This document shows, one piece after another, positions 43,152 through 51,195 of a stretch of 64,000 nt of DNA. Within the stretch, counting starts at the first letter, position 1. Each line of letters starts with the position of its first letter. The notes under the pieces were generated by a model, which saw nothing but the letters and a program-made list of their open reading frames with translations, had not been told where the DNA came from and did not search any database. This DNA comes from Paenibacillus harenae DSM 16969 (GTDB lineage Bacteria > Bacillota > Bacilli > Paenibacillales > Paenibacillaceae). The position numbers were made by a program, and so were the translations under genes. Location: assembly GCF_000422465.1 (NCBI RefSeq), contig NZ_AULV01000014.1, forward strand, positions 62,001 through 126,000, read 5' to 3'.

Positions 43152-44630
43152 TTATAAATCCGGCAGGTTGCCGGACTTCGTTCCCACGCGGTAAGGCGTT
43201 GTTACTCCTTCATAATTAAGCATCATGGTCATACCCATTGAGGCATGCTGTAAATTATGGCAGTGCGTCATCCATAAGCCCGGATTGTCCGCGACGACGT
43301 ACAGCTCATACGTCTCATCTTTCTTTGTCAAAATCGTATCGAGATACACAGGGCTTCCTCTTAACGGCTCGCCATTTTTACTCAATACCCGGAATGTGTG
43401 TCCATGAATATGCAGCGGATGATCGCCTCCCCCATCGTTTGTGACCGTTATTTTGACATGCTCGCCCTCAATCACGTTCATAGGAGGAATTTCGTGAAAG
43501 GATTTTCCATTAATCGTATTTACGAATAGATTTTGCCCAAGCTTCAATTCGTATGACCGGTCAAAGGAAAGCTCTTCAACACGATCAGCAGGCTGCGGCG
43601 CGCCGTAATCCATGAACGAGAATAGCCCTTGGCTCAAAGCTTCAGCGGGCTCCGCTCCGCTGCCTAGTATGAGGCGGAGATTATCCTTTTGACTGCTTCT
43701 GACGACAACCTTCCCTTGCTCTGGAAGATCAATCAACAAATCGTATCTTTGCCCGCCGCCTATAAGAAAGCTTTTCCCCTCAAGCAGCCCGGGCTCATTG
43801 ATCGGATTGCCGTCCAAAGCAATGATCCGGTAAGGAGCACCGTCGACAAGCATTTCCATTGTGTCGTTGGCCGTGTTCGTCAGCCTCAATCTCACGGCGT
43901 CCCCGGGATTGCCCTGCGCAGCCAGCCCGTTTGATTTGCCGTTCATGACAAAGTTTGAATCCAGATCCTGCAGGAGGACCGCTATATCCTGATTAATCTC
44001 GTAATCCGCGGCTTTGGGCTCGATGATGAGCTGCCCCAGCAGCCCTTTCTCCGCTTGAACCGAGCTCATTTGATGAGAATGATACCAGTACGTGCCCGGC
44101 ACTGAAGCAATAAAGGTATACGTGAACTGTTCACCAGGCATTACGGCATCTTGGGTCACGCCGGCTACGCCGTCCTGCGAGCAAGGAACCGTCACCCCAT
44201 GCCAATGGAGCGTAACCCCGTCGTCAATATCCTTATTGGTTAAAGTGACGACCATCCGGTCGCCTTCCGTCACGCGAAGCTCCGGCCCCGGCGATTGCCC
44301 ATTAAACGTCCACGCTTCAACCGTTTTCCCGTTATCCAGGTTTAACGAGGTTTGAGCGGCGGTCAACTCGAATTGGCGAATAGGAGCATTATTATCCTCA
44401 GCTGTCAGACTGCCGCAGGCCGCCTCTTGTGAACCCGGTTGGTGAGCGGCATGCATAGCGGACTCGGAATGCTGCATATGATGCGCCATATTGATTTCCT
44501 CAGGCTTCTGCAGCCGTATTTGCCAGAAATATACGGCGACCAAGGCGCCTGCTAGGATCACCAAGAGAAGGAGGCTGTTGAGGCCGATCCGTGATCTCTT
44601 CTTTTTCTTCATCGTTCCTGACGTTGTCAT
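43152..44630 (-). CDS. Membrane-anchored multicopper oxidase
   Basis: 492 residues. An N-terminal anchor helix (about 16-38) is followed by a linker with a Met/His-rich segment (MAHHMQHSESAMHAAH). All four copper-binding blocks are present: HWHGV, YWYHSHQ, HPLHIHGH and MTHCHNLQHASMGM, the last holding the type-1 copper ligands His, Cys, His and Met. The protein faces outward and oxidises a substrate with oxygen, for example Cu(I), Mn or phenolics. The start overlaps the MFS gene stop (ATGA). A promoter-like repeat lies in the upstream gene's 3' end. Confidence 0.92.
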   Translation of the reverse strand: MTTSGTMKKKKRSRIGLNSLLLLVILAGALVAVYFWQIRLQKPEEINMAHHMQHSESAMHAAHQPGSQEAACGSLTAEDNNAPIRQFELTAAQTSLNLDNGKTVEAWTFNGQSPGPELRVTEGDRMVVTLTNKDIDDGVTLHWHGVTVPCSQDGVAGVTQDAVMPGEQFTYTFIASVPGTYWYHSHQMSSVQAEKGLLGQLIIEPKAADYEINQDIAVLLQDLDSNFVMNGKSNGLAAQGNPGDAVRLRLTNTANDTMEMLVDGAPYRIIALDGNPINEPGLLEGKSFLIGGGQRYDLLIDLPEQGKVVVRSSQKDNLRLILGSGAEPAEALSQGLFSFMDYGAPQPADRVEELSFDRSYELKLGQNLFVNTINGKSFHEIPPMNVIEGEHVKITVTNDGGGDHPLHIHGHTFRVLSKNGEPLRGSPVYLDTILTKKDETYELYVVADNPGLWMTHCHNLQHASMGMTMMLNYEGVTTPYRVGTKSGNLPDL

Positions 44631-46102
44631 TGCAGATTCATCCTTTCACAAATAGAGATTGATTGATCAATTACTTTAGATGAAGAAAGAGGACGGACAA
44701 CCAAAATGACGATCAACGCGCCTAGAAGAGAGAATAGCGCCGCTCCCAGAAATACCCAGGAAAATCCGCCGGTAAGTGCTGTTAATTCCTCGCTTCCCTT
44801 AGACAACAAACCATTCGTACGGGCAGCCGCAATGCTTGCCAGAACGGCAAGACCGATAGCTCCGCCTGCTTGCTGGCTTGTGTTGACCAGTCCGCTTGCA
44901 AGTCCTGCTTCGCTTCCTTTCACGCCATGTACGGCCAACTCGGTGCCGGAGACAAAGGCTCCGCCTAAACCTATTCCAATGATCATCGTCGGGCCCAGCA
45001 AATGGATGGCAAAGGATGCATCGCTTGGAGCGAAGGAAAGCCCTATTAAACCAACTGCCAATAGGATTAATGAATAAGCGAGCGTCCAACGAGTGCCGAT
45101 TGCCTTAATCATTCCCGGTACGATACCGGCGAAGACGACCAGCGCTCCGGCAAGCGGAAGTTGAGTCAAGCCAGCCGTAAGGGCGTTATATTGAAGAACC
45201 TGCTGCATATATACCGAGAGCGCGAAGAATACGCCAGTCGTTGCGCCGCCGATTAACAGCATAGAGAGGTTTCCGCCTGTTACCGATCTGTTATGGAAGA
45301 TACGGAACGGAACAAGCGGGTCTGCCGACCGCTTCTCGATCATAATGAATAAGACAAGCAGTATTACGGCTGCCAGTGCCAGCATAAGCGTTAGCGGATT
45401 AGACCATCCCAGATGCTCCGCTTCGGATAGTGCAGCAACCAGTGCAGCAATTCCCCCCGTTACCGTAATTGCACCAGGCAAATCCATTTTCACTTTAACG
45501 GCGGCTTCATCCTTGGACACTAACGCCGGTAAAGCAGCGATAACCAGAATGCCTACGGGAACGTTAACGAAGAACACGGACGGCCAGCCAAATGAGGAGG
45601 TAAGCACTCCGCCAAGCAGAACTCCAGCGGCGCTGCCGATCCCGGCTACCGCACCCCAAATCCCGAGCGCTTTGGCACGATCCTGAGGCTGAGTGAACAG
45701 TTTCGTCACTAATGCGAGAGCGGCGGGAGCCAGAAGTGCGGCTGATGCTCCTTGTACCGCGCGTGCTGCCAGAAGCCATGCTCCCGATTCTGCAAAGCCT
45801 GCCGCCGCTGAGGTCAAGACAAATCCGGCAACCCCGGTTATGAATATCCGCCTATGCCCGAATCGGTCGGCCAGCCGGCCTCCCAGCAGGAGCAAGCCTC
45901 CGAAGGGCAGAACATATGCGGTAATGACCCAACTGAGCATATTCGTATTCATTTCCAGCTCCGCACCTAAACTAGGAAGCGCAATGTTTACAATCGACGC
46001 ATCCAAGACCACTAAGAACTGGGCAAACGCTAGGACGATAAGCGCCAACCACCGTCGGCTCCCTTTATCGTTGCCGGATCTGACTCGTTTACTATGACTC
46101 AT
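44627..46102 (-). CDS. MFS drug exporter, EmrB/QacA (DHA2) type
   Basis: 491 residues from the ATG at 46102 with AAAGGAGAGA upstream; the frame continues 19 codons further into the operator region. 14 membrane helices; DHA2 motifs include LVVLDASIVNIALPSLG and GGRLADRFGHRRIF. A proton-driven multidrug or dye exporter. Translationally coupled to the multicopper oxidase, an uncommon partner. A 22-base operator-like repeat occurs before the gene and again about 190 bases upstream. Confidence 0.88.
   Translation of the reverse strand: MSHSKRVRSGNDKGSRRWLALIVLAFAQFLVVLDASIVNIALPSLGAELEMNTNMLSWVITAYVLPFGGLLLLGGRLADRFGHRRIFITGVAGFVLTSAAAGFAESGAWLLAARAVQGASAALLAPAALALVTKLFTQPQDRAKALGIWGAVAGIGSAAGVLLGGVLTSSFGWPSVFFVNVPVGILVIAALPALVSKDEAAVKVKMDLPGAITVTGGIAALVAALSEAEHLGWSNPLTLMLALAAVILLVLFIMIEKRSADPLVPFRIFHNRSVTGGNLSMLLIGGATTGVFFALSVYMQQVLQYNALTAGLTQLPLAGALVVFAGIVPGMIKAIGTRWTLAYSLILLAVGLIGLSFAPSDASFAIHLLGPTMIIGIGLGGAFVSGTELAVHGVKGSEAGLASGLVNTSQQAGGAIGLAVLASIAAARTNGLLSKGSEELTALTGGFSWVFLGAALFSLLGALIVILVVRPLSSSKVIDQSISICERMNLQ
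44658..44675. repeat. Third copy of MFS operator-like repeat, inside gene end
   Basis: ATTGATTGATCAATTACT at the 3' end of the MFS gene, upstream of the multicopper oxidase start, differs by one base from the core shared by 46131-46152 and 46325-46346. It contains the palindrome ATTGATCAAT. Confidence 0.45.
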
Positions 46103-46130
46103 TGTTAATCTCTCCTTTTTACAACAATTA

Positions 46131-46152
46131 TTATTGATTGACCAATTACTAT
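46131..46152. promoter_or_regulatory. Operator-like 22-bp repeat before MFS gene
   Basis: Identical over 22 bases to 46325-46346; core ATTGACCAAT. On the minus strand it falls between TTGAGC and AATAAT (18-base spacing), a plausible promoter for the MFS gene, so a bound protein would block transcription. Confidence 0.65.
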
Positions 46153-46155
46153 TGC

Positions 46156-46296
46156 TCAAAAAAATTCCTTTTCCATTAATTCCTGCATATCCATGGCCAA
46201 TACCGCATTACACAGCCTGCCTCTAACCAGAAATGGCGATGTCATGGTGATGGTTAGCTGAGGATGTGCCGCACTTAACTTTAAAACAGACGGCTA
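46156..46296 (-). pseudogene. Possible C-terminal gene remnant between operators
   Basis: One minus-strand frame is open for 46 codons and has protein-like composition (LTITMTSPFLVRGRLC, LAMDMQELMEKEFF) but no start codon with a ribosome site. An AAAGGAG lies just upstream, after the 46325 operator copy. It may be what remains of a deleted regulator gene. Weak. Confidence 0.25.
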
Positions 46297-46324
46297 ACTA
46301 GCTCCTTTCTCTTTCGACTCATGT

Positions 46325-46346
46325 TTATTGATTGACCAATTACTAT
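46325..46346. promoter_or_regulatory. Operator-like 22-bp repeat, upstream copy
   Basis: Exact duplicate of 46131-46152, 172 bases further from the MFS gene. No intact regulator gene lies next to it; the nearest is the MerR-type gene at 46764. Confidence 0.6.
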
Positions 46347-46445
46347 ATGGACCCAGTATATGTCATTCCATCGGGGATTGCAACAAGTTTTTTGGCCGTG
46401 TGTTTGGCCTTGTTTTTTTGGACCTTAATGGACAAAGGAATCAAG

Positions 46446-46492
46446 CAGAAACGCCTGCCTTTCGTCCTTGTCAGAGGACGCAAACCGTTTAC
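46446..46492. repeat. Dispersed repeat family B, copy 3
   Basis: Contains AAGCAGAAACGCCTGCC and CGTCCTTGTCAGAGGACG then CAAACCGTTT, closely matching 28866-28912. The hairpin arms CGTCC/GGACG are perfect here, a compensatory difference from copy 2. It marks the point where the membrane-protein frame on its right loses its character. Confidence 0.65.
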
Positions 46493-46693
46493 TCCGTGTA
46501 AGCGGAAAATGACGATTTCAAGGAAACCCGCCATTCCGCTCAGGCAGAAAAACAAAGCGACAAGCTTTAAGTCCTTCTTTTTCCAAAAGGTATAGATCAG
46601 AAGAAGAACACACAGCACGGTAGGGATGATAAACCAAATGGCGTTTCCGGTAAGTAAATTGGCCCTTAATTGAAGCAACCGCGGAACCTGCAT
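46490..46693 (-). pseudogene. Truncated membrane protein
   Basis: ATG at 46693 with AGGAGAAG upstream. The product starts like a normal membrane protein (GNAIWFIIPTVLCVLLLIYTF, KLVALFFCLSGMAGFLEIVI), with two helices in 68 residues. At about 46490 the frame enters the dispersed repeat and becomes basic and unlike protein, although it stays open to 46343. The repeat therefore seems to have replaced the 3' part of the gene. Confidence 0.5.
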
Positions 46694-46763
46694 GTTCTCT
46701 TCTCCTTGAATTCTATTACTTCTCATTATGGATGGGATTGGGCAAACTATTCTTCATACCGCA

Positions 46764-47528
46764 TTAGCGATCCCTTTCCATATCAAAAGAATAATTCGTC
46801 TCTAACAGCGACGCCGCGTTGTACGCCATTAACCCCGCTTCGATGCACAGCTCCATCAGCTTGTGCACCCCGTTAAATTGCTGCCGGTTCCGCTGATGGA
46901 TACGGGTCAGGGCGGTTTCTGCGGCTTCCTTTGCTTTATCAATACGGTGATGCTCCAGCGCTTGAACGATCTCCTTCATGTGATCCAAATAATAAACCGT
47001 CTTTCTCAATGTGCGGATGAGCATAATTTGTCTGAGATGTACCGGCGAGTACAGCCTGTATCCATTCTCAAGATCGCGTTCCGGCGAGAGCAGCCCTTCC
47101 TTCTCCCAGTGCCGGATGGCAGAGGTTTGTACATGGGTGATGGCGGCCGCTTCTCCAATCGTGATCAAGCTCTTGCCTATTTTGTTGTTTATCAATGATA
47201 ATTCGGGGTCCTTCAAAAGAGCCAGCGTCTGGTCGGCTGTACGTTTCTCCTCCTGCAGCTTCGCTTGCTCCGCGTTTACGAGCCAGAACGCAAGGTCCGG
47301 TTCCGCCTGTTGAATATGACGAAGCGCGTCATAGGTCAACGTGTAGCCGAATCCCGGTATCATTGCACGAAGGCAGCGAAAATACGCCAAATGCAATTTC
47401 GTATAAAGCCGATACCCGTTTTCTGCCCGTTCCGGCGCGGGTACGACCCCCCAGGATTCATAATGCCTTAATGCGCTTGTGCTGATTTGAAGCTCTTTGG
47501 CAATTTCCGCAGGTTTATAATAGTGCAT
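46764..47528 (-). CDS. MerR-type regulator with two HTH domains
   Basis: 254 residues; ATG with GAAGGAGAG upstream. Two MerR DNA-binding domains lie in one chain: residues about 4-70 (YKPAEIAKELQISTSALRHY, ENGYRLYTKLH) and about 122-185 (ITIGEAAAITHVQTSAIRHW, ENGYRLYSPVHL). A helical region follows each, and no effector domain or metal-binding cysteine cluster is seen. Most MerR proteins have one HTH and work as dimers; here one chain could supply both. Target unknown; the MFS/oxidase unit downstream on the same strand is a candidate. Confidence 0.85.
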   Translation of the reverse strand: MHYYKPAEIAKELQISTSALRHYESWGVVPAPERAENGYRLYTKLHLAYFRCLRAMIPGFGYTLTYDALRHIQQAEPDLAFWLVNAEQAKLQEEKRTADQTLALLKDPELSLINNKIGKSLITIGEAAAITHVQTSAIRHWEKEGLLSPERDLENGYRLYSPVHLRQIMLIRTLRKTVYYLDHMKEIVQALEHHRIDKAKEAAETALTRIHQRNRQQFNGVHKLMELCIEAGLMAYNAASLLETNYSFDMERDR

Positions 47529-47745
47529 CGTTTCTCTCCTTCGAGATCATGTTAGTCCTTAAGCTACCCCAAACCCCGGATCCGCGCAAACATTAAATTA
47601 AAACATTGAAGTGATTTGATGATCTTTCATTCGATGAACGCATATTTTTCAAGGATACCTTCCCATTACCTTCTCACTTGCATCAATGTTGTATATTGGT
47701 TCTATAGAGGCAGCTGAAGAAGAATCCGAATGGGAGGAATAAACG

Positions 47746-48597
47746 TTGATTGAAGTTTGCATGCATGATGGAAGTACGATCGAGGTAGAAATTGAGGGGA
47801 AAGGACCGAGCTTGTTGCTTCCGGTAAATCCGAAGCCAGCCGAAGGGCCGCAGGCCGATGAAATGGTAAAATGGGGCGTCGATCCGGCTCTTGGACGCAA
47901 CCTGATAGATGGACTTCGTGATCGATACCGTGTCATCGTCTTTGACTACGAAGGCCATGTCATGCGATCGGCGAAACCCGATACATTAACGCCGGCCAAT
48001 ATCGCCGGCGATTTCTTATCTATTGCCGATGCGGCTGATGCGCGACGTTTTGCTTATTACGGTTATTCCTGGCTCGCTCTAAGCGGCTTGCAGTTGGCTA
48101 TTCGGACCGATAGGCTTTCTGCGCTTATGATCGGCGGCTATCCCCCTATTGACGGACCCTACAAGGAAATGTTAAAGGTAACCGCGGCAACCTATGAGAT
48201 GTCCTCGTCAAGCCATACTCATTCAACAGCCGCTTCCTCTCCGAAGGCATCGGATGAATGGGATTGGTCCACTGTGGAGGTAACCATGAGCGTGGCTCAG
48301 ACGAAACAGTTCATGACGCTTTATCAAGCGCTGCAGGGCTTCGACGATCGGGCGGTCCAATCCCGTATTTCCTGTCCGCGAATCTGCTTTGCCGGTTCAG
48401 ACGATAAAATTGAATATGAACAACGTTGGGGCGGAGTAACGGTGGACATAGCGGGGCCGTTCCTTCGCCAACGCAAAGAAATGGAGGCTCTCGGTTGGGA
48501 TGTCGCGGTTCTGGAAGGACTCGATCATACGCAAGCCATGCAGGCTGCGAACGTCCTGCCTATTATACGGCCTTGGTTAGATTCTAATTTGCGTTAA
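47746..48597 (+). CDS. Alpha/beta hydrolase
   Basis: 283 residues from a TTG at 47746 with GGGAGG eight bases upstream. Features: VIVFDYEGH strand, nucleophile elbow YYGYSWLALSG, late aspartate region ICFAGSDDKIEYE, and histidine in LEGLDHTQAM. The elbow reads G-x-S-x-x rather than GxSxG, with Leu at the last position; serine, aspartate and histidine candidates are still present. Reaction unknown. A strong terminator follows. Confidence 0.8.
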   Translation: MIEVCMHDGSTIEVEIEGKGPSLLLPVNPKPAEGPQADEMVKWGVDPALGRNLIDGLRDRYRVIVFDYEGHVMRSAKPDTLTPANIAGDFLSIADAADARRFAYYGYSWLALSGLQLAIRTDRLSALMIGGYPPIDGPYKEMLKVTAATYEMSSSSHTHSTAASSPKASDEWDWSTVEVTMSVAQTKQFMTLYQALQGFDDRAVQSRISCPRICFAGSDDKIEYEQRWGGVTVDIAGPFLRQRKEMEALGWDVAVLEGLDHTQAMQAANVLPIIRPWLDSNLR

Positions 48598-48636
48598 TGC
48601 AATCCCCTAACCATACGAACATGCGGGCGGAAGTTC

Positions 48637-48672
48637 AAACAAGCTGGCGCCATTGCGCCAGCTTGTTTTATT
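48637..48672 (+). terminator. Rho-independent terminator
   Basis: Perfect 14-bp stem (48637-48650 with 48655-48668; AAACAAGCTGGCGC) with a four-base loop, then TATTT. Ends the hydrolase transcript. Confidence 0.88.
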
Positions 48673-48758
48673 TCCCTCCTTTAAGGTCGCTTCCTCTACA
48701 TTCCGGCACCGGCAGAGGGTCTGGTTCTTCCACCGCCCGGTCCGCCCATTGCTCCTCC

Positions 48759-49049
48759 GTCAAATATACGAATCCCAAGGGCACTATAACCATTGCTCTG
48801 AAGAAGCAGAATAATGATGTCGTTCTATCGGTATCCAATACAGGCGAGGGCATTGCTCCGGAGCATCTGACAAGAATCTTTGACAGGTTCTACCGCACCG
48901 ATGCTTCCAGGACCCGCAAGCACGGCGGTTACGGTCTTGGCCTGGCGATTGCCAAATCCATTGTCGAGCAGCATAACGGAAAGATTTACGCCAAGAGCAA
49001 AATCGGGGGAGTCCGCTACGTTTTACGTTCTGCTTTCTTGAGGGGATGA
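48759..49049 (+). pseudogene. Histidine kinase C-terminal remnant
   Basis: From about 48759 the frame reads as the end of an HATPase domain: VKYTNPKGTITIALKK, then VSNTGEGIAPEHLTRIF (G1 box), FDRFYRTDASRT, GGYGLGLAIAKSIVEQH (G2 box). The N-box helix is cut at its end (the expected DNA-x2-KYT is replaced by unrelated residues), and HisKA and sensor parts are absent. The OmpR-type partner is also missing. A 5'-deleted sensor kinase. Confidence 0.75.
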
Positions 49050-49131
49050 GTGGGTTGGGGGCAGTGGCCTGCCCCCTCTTTATTGAAATCGTAAATCCTT
49101 GCAGACTGCGGGCAGACCGCAGAGGGCGGAA

Positions 49132-49896
49132 TTAAAGCAAGCCCTTCTCTTTCATGTTCAGATAGCTGACGAGCGCCGTCTCAAACCCGGAAAGGTTGCG
49201 AAGCTGGTCCTGCTCGACCGTCATCCATTCCACTCCGATTTCTTTGGCCGCTTCAATCGATTCCTTTATGTTGACAACGCCCGTGCCGACGGCCGTCCAC
49301 TTACCGATCTCGTCCGTGCCGTATACATCTTTCACATGTATGGCCGGTACGCGTCCCGCCATCTTGCGAAGAATATGTGCCGGTTCAGCTCCGCCGAGCG
49401 TAATCCAGGCGACGTCCAGCCGGAAATAAAGCGCTTTCGGATCCGTGTGCTCTGCCAGAATATCAAGCGAGTAAAGACCGTTATAGGTCTTCTGGAATTC
49501 ATGGGCATGGTTATGATAACAAAATCTCAGTCCTTCTGCGGCAAAACGTTCTCCTGCGGCATTGTACAGTTCCGCATCGCGCAGCAGCTGCTCCCGCGAA
49601 TCCGCAACATCCCACCAGTAAGTGACATCTTTTGTTTCTAACGAAATCGCTTCTCTAATCACTTGATCAAGCTTCTCGCTGTCTCGCAGCTGCTCCTTGT
49701 TGACGCTATGCGTTGCGACTTGAAGCCCTAATTCATGGAATCTCGCAACGTTCCCCTTAACATCTCCCTTCAGCAGCTCAGACGCTCCTTCGACCCCCTC
49801 ATAGCCGATTTCTGCCAAACGCTGCATCGTACCCCAGAAATCCCGCTTCGCATCTTCATGAATGATTCCGATTATACCCAGTTTAGGTCTTGTCAT
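49132..49896 (-). CDS. Sugar phosphate isomerase/epimerase (TIM barrel)
   Basis: 254 residues from the ATG at 49896, 19 bases after the Gfo/Idh/MocA gene, with GGAGGG about 11 bases upstream. AP-endonuclease-2-like TIM barrel: YEGVEGASELL, FCYHNHAHEFQ, FRLDVAWITLGG and HVKDVYG supply the metal-binding Glu, His and Asp residues. Paired with the dehydrogenase, it probably acts in an inositol- or keto-sugar-type catabolic step. Confidence 0.85.
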   Translation of the reverse strand: MTRPKLGIIGIIHEDAKRDFWGTMQRLAEIGYEGVEGASELLKGDVKGNVARFHELGLQVATHSVNKEQLRDSEKLDQVIREAISLETKDVTYWWDVADSREQLLRDAELYNAAGERFAAEGLRFCYHNHAHEFQKTYNGLYSLDILAEHTDPKALYFRLDVAWITLGGAEPAHILRKMAGRVPAIHVKDVYGTDEIGKWTAVGTGVVNIKESIEAAKEIGVEWMTVEQDQLRNLSGFETALVSYLNMKEKGLL

Positions 49897-49915
49897 CGTC
49901 AGGTCCGTCCCTCCA

Positions 49916-50977
49916 TTATTTGATCGTTTGCGCAGCAAATTGGCCGTTCTCCAGCATGGCGATAAACGGATTGTCCGTTACGCCGGTAAGCGGGAGCTCC
50001 ACCCGTGCATTTCGCCGTACCGACTCATAGAACGCAAATATAATTTCGGAGGCGCGCAGCGCTTTCTGATACGAGACCTCCGGCTCTTCTCCGGTCGCCA
50101 GGCAATCGATCGTATGGCGGATATAACCTTTCATCTGCTCGTCGGACGAGGTTAATTCCATCTCCGGCTTCCAGGACGGATCCGCGTAGTTGATCCCTCC
50201 GACAATTTGTCCATCCCACATCACTTCGATAAACCCTTCGCTCCCGATGACCCGGACGCCGGCCCATATATCCGTCTTGCTTGGCGTCGGTTCCCAAGTG
50301 TCTATCGCTCCGGACTGGAGGAAGGCTTGGACCCCGTTCCGGAACACGATCCGTCCAGTCGCTCCGCATTCGGACGGTACGTTGAACCAGTTATGCGTCT
50401 CCGTCGTATCGACCGCACCGAGCACCCATTTCGCCGGCGATTCGCCGATAAAGCTCATTCCCTGATCCAACGTGTGGATGCCGCAATCCAGCATATTAGG
50501 CGGCGAATATAAATCCATACGAAGGACTTGTCCGATCTTCCCTTCCTTGATCAAGCGGCGTACGGTTTGGTTTCCCTTCGCAAAACGACGCTGCAGAGAG
50601 AAGGTTAACTGGCAGCCTTTCTCTTCCGAGATCCGGGCCATCTCCCGGCATTCCCCCCATGTCGCCGACATCGGTTTCTCCGACAGCACAGCCTTGACGC
50701 CGGCTTCCGCACAATCCCGAAATACAGGTAGATGAAGCGGAGTCCAAAGACAGATAATTACAACGTCGGGTTTCTCCTCGGCCAGCATTTTCTTATGGTC
50801 AGTGAAGATCTTCGCATCAAATCCAAATTCGCCGTTCAGCGCTTCGGCCGATGAGGCTGAGATATCGGACAACGCGACGACTTTACATCTGCTGTCGGCT
50901 TGAACGCCGACCGCGTGCTCATGCGCACGTTTGCCGCAGCCGATAAAAGCTACCCGATAGACGGATGATGTACTCAC
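49916..50977 (-). CDS. Gfo/Idh/MocA-family oxidoreductase
   Basis: 353 residues. N-terminal Rossmann fold (VAFIGCGKRAHEHA) binding NAD(P), the family EKP motif in LSEKPMS with the catalytic-region lysine, and a C-terminal beta-sheet domain with HTLDQGMSFIG in the place of the usual substrate-site histidine. Oxidises or reduces a sugar or cyclitol. First gene of a two-gene unit with the isomerase. Confidence 0.88.
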   Translation of the reverse strand: MSTSSVYRVAFIGCGKRAHEHAVGVQADSRCKVVALSDISASSAEALNGEFGFDAKIFTDHKKMLAEEKPDVVIICLWTPLHLPVFRDCAEAGVKAVLSEKPMSATWGECREMARISEEKGCQLTFSLQRRFAKGNQTVRRLIKEGKIGQVLRMDLYSPPNMLDCGIHTLDQGMSFIGESPAKWVLGAVDTTETHNWFNVPSECGATGRIVFRNGVQAFLQSGAIDTWEPTPSKTDIWAGVRVIGSEGFIEVMWDGQIVGGINYADPSWKPEMELTSSDEQMKGYIRHTIDCLATGEEPEVSYQKALRASEIIFAFYESVRRNARVELPLTGVTDNPFIAMLENGQFAAQTIK

Positions 50978-51090
50978 TTCAATATCCTCTCCCTTCTCCC
51001 TTGGTCCATAGACAAATGGTGTGTATCCTCATCATTATTGCATCTGGAGGTGAAATCCTCAATGCACGGAACCGCATCGGAGATGGAGAT

Positions 51091-51118
51091 ATTTGATATG
51101 ATGGAATTCATAGTATAA
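51091..51118 (+). promoter_or_regulatory. Candidate dbpA promoter
   Basis: TTTGAT (51091-51096) and TATAAT (51113-51118), 16 bases apart, about 70 bases ahead of the dbpA start. The -35 is weak. Confidence 0.4.
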
Positions 51119-51195
51119 TAAATCGTATACGGAAGACGAACGGCGGGAATCTGTATGTATAGGCATTTGAATTTAGCGTAGAAGAGGTTAAACAC

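Noticed and set aside
46347..46595. Plus-strand frame beginning MDPVYVIPSG with one hydrophobic segment
   Set aside because: No ribosome site; it runs through the dispersed repeat and then antisense through the truncated membrane-protein frame. The first 33 codons could be another fragment but evidence is thin.
48597..48758. N-terminal part of the frame joined to the kinase remnant
   Set aside because: Crosses the hydrolase terminator and has no protein-like features, so it is treated as junk upstream of the remnant.
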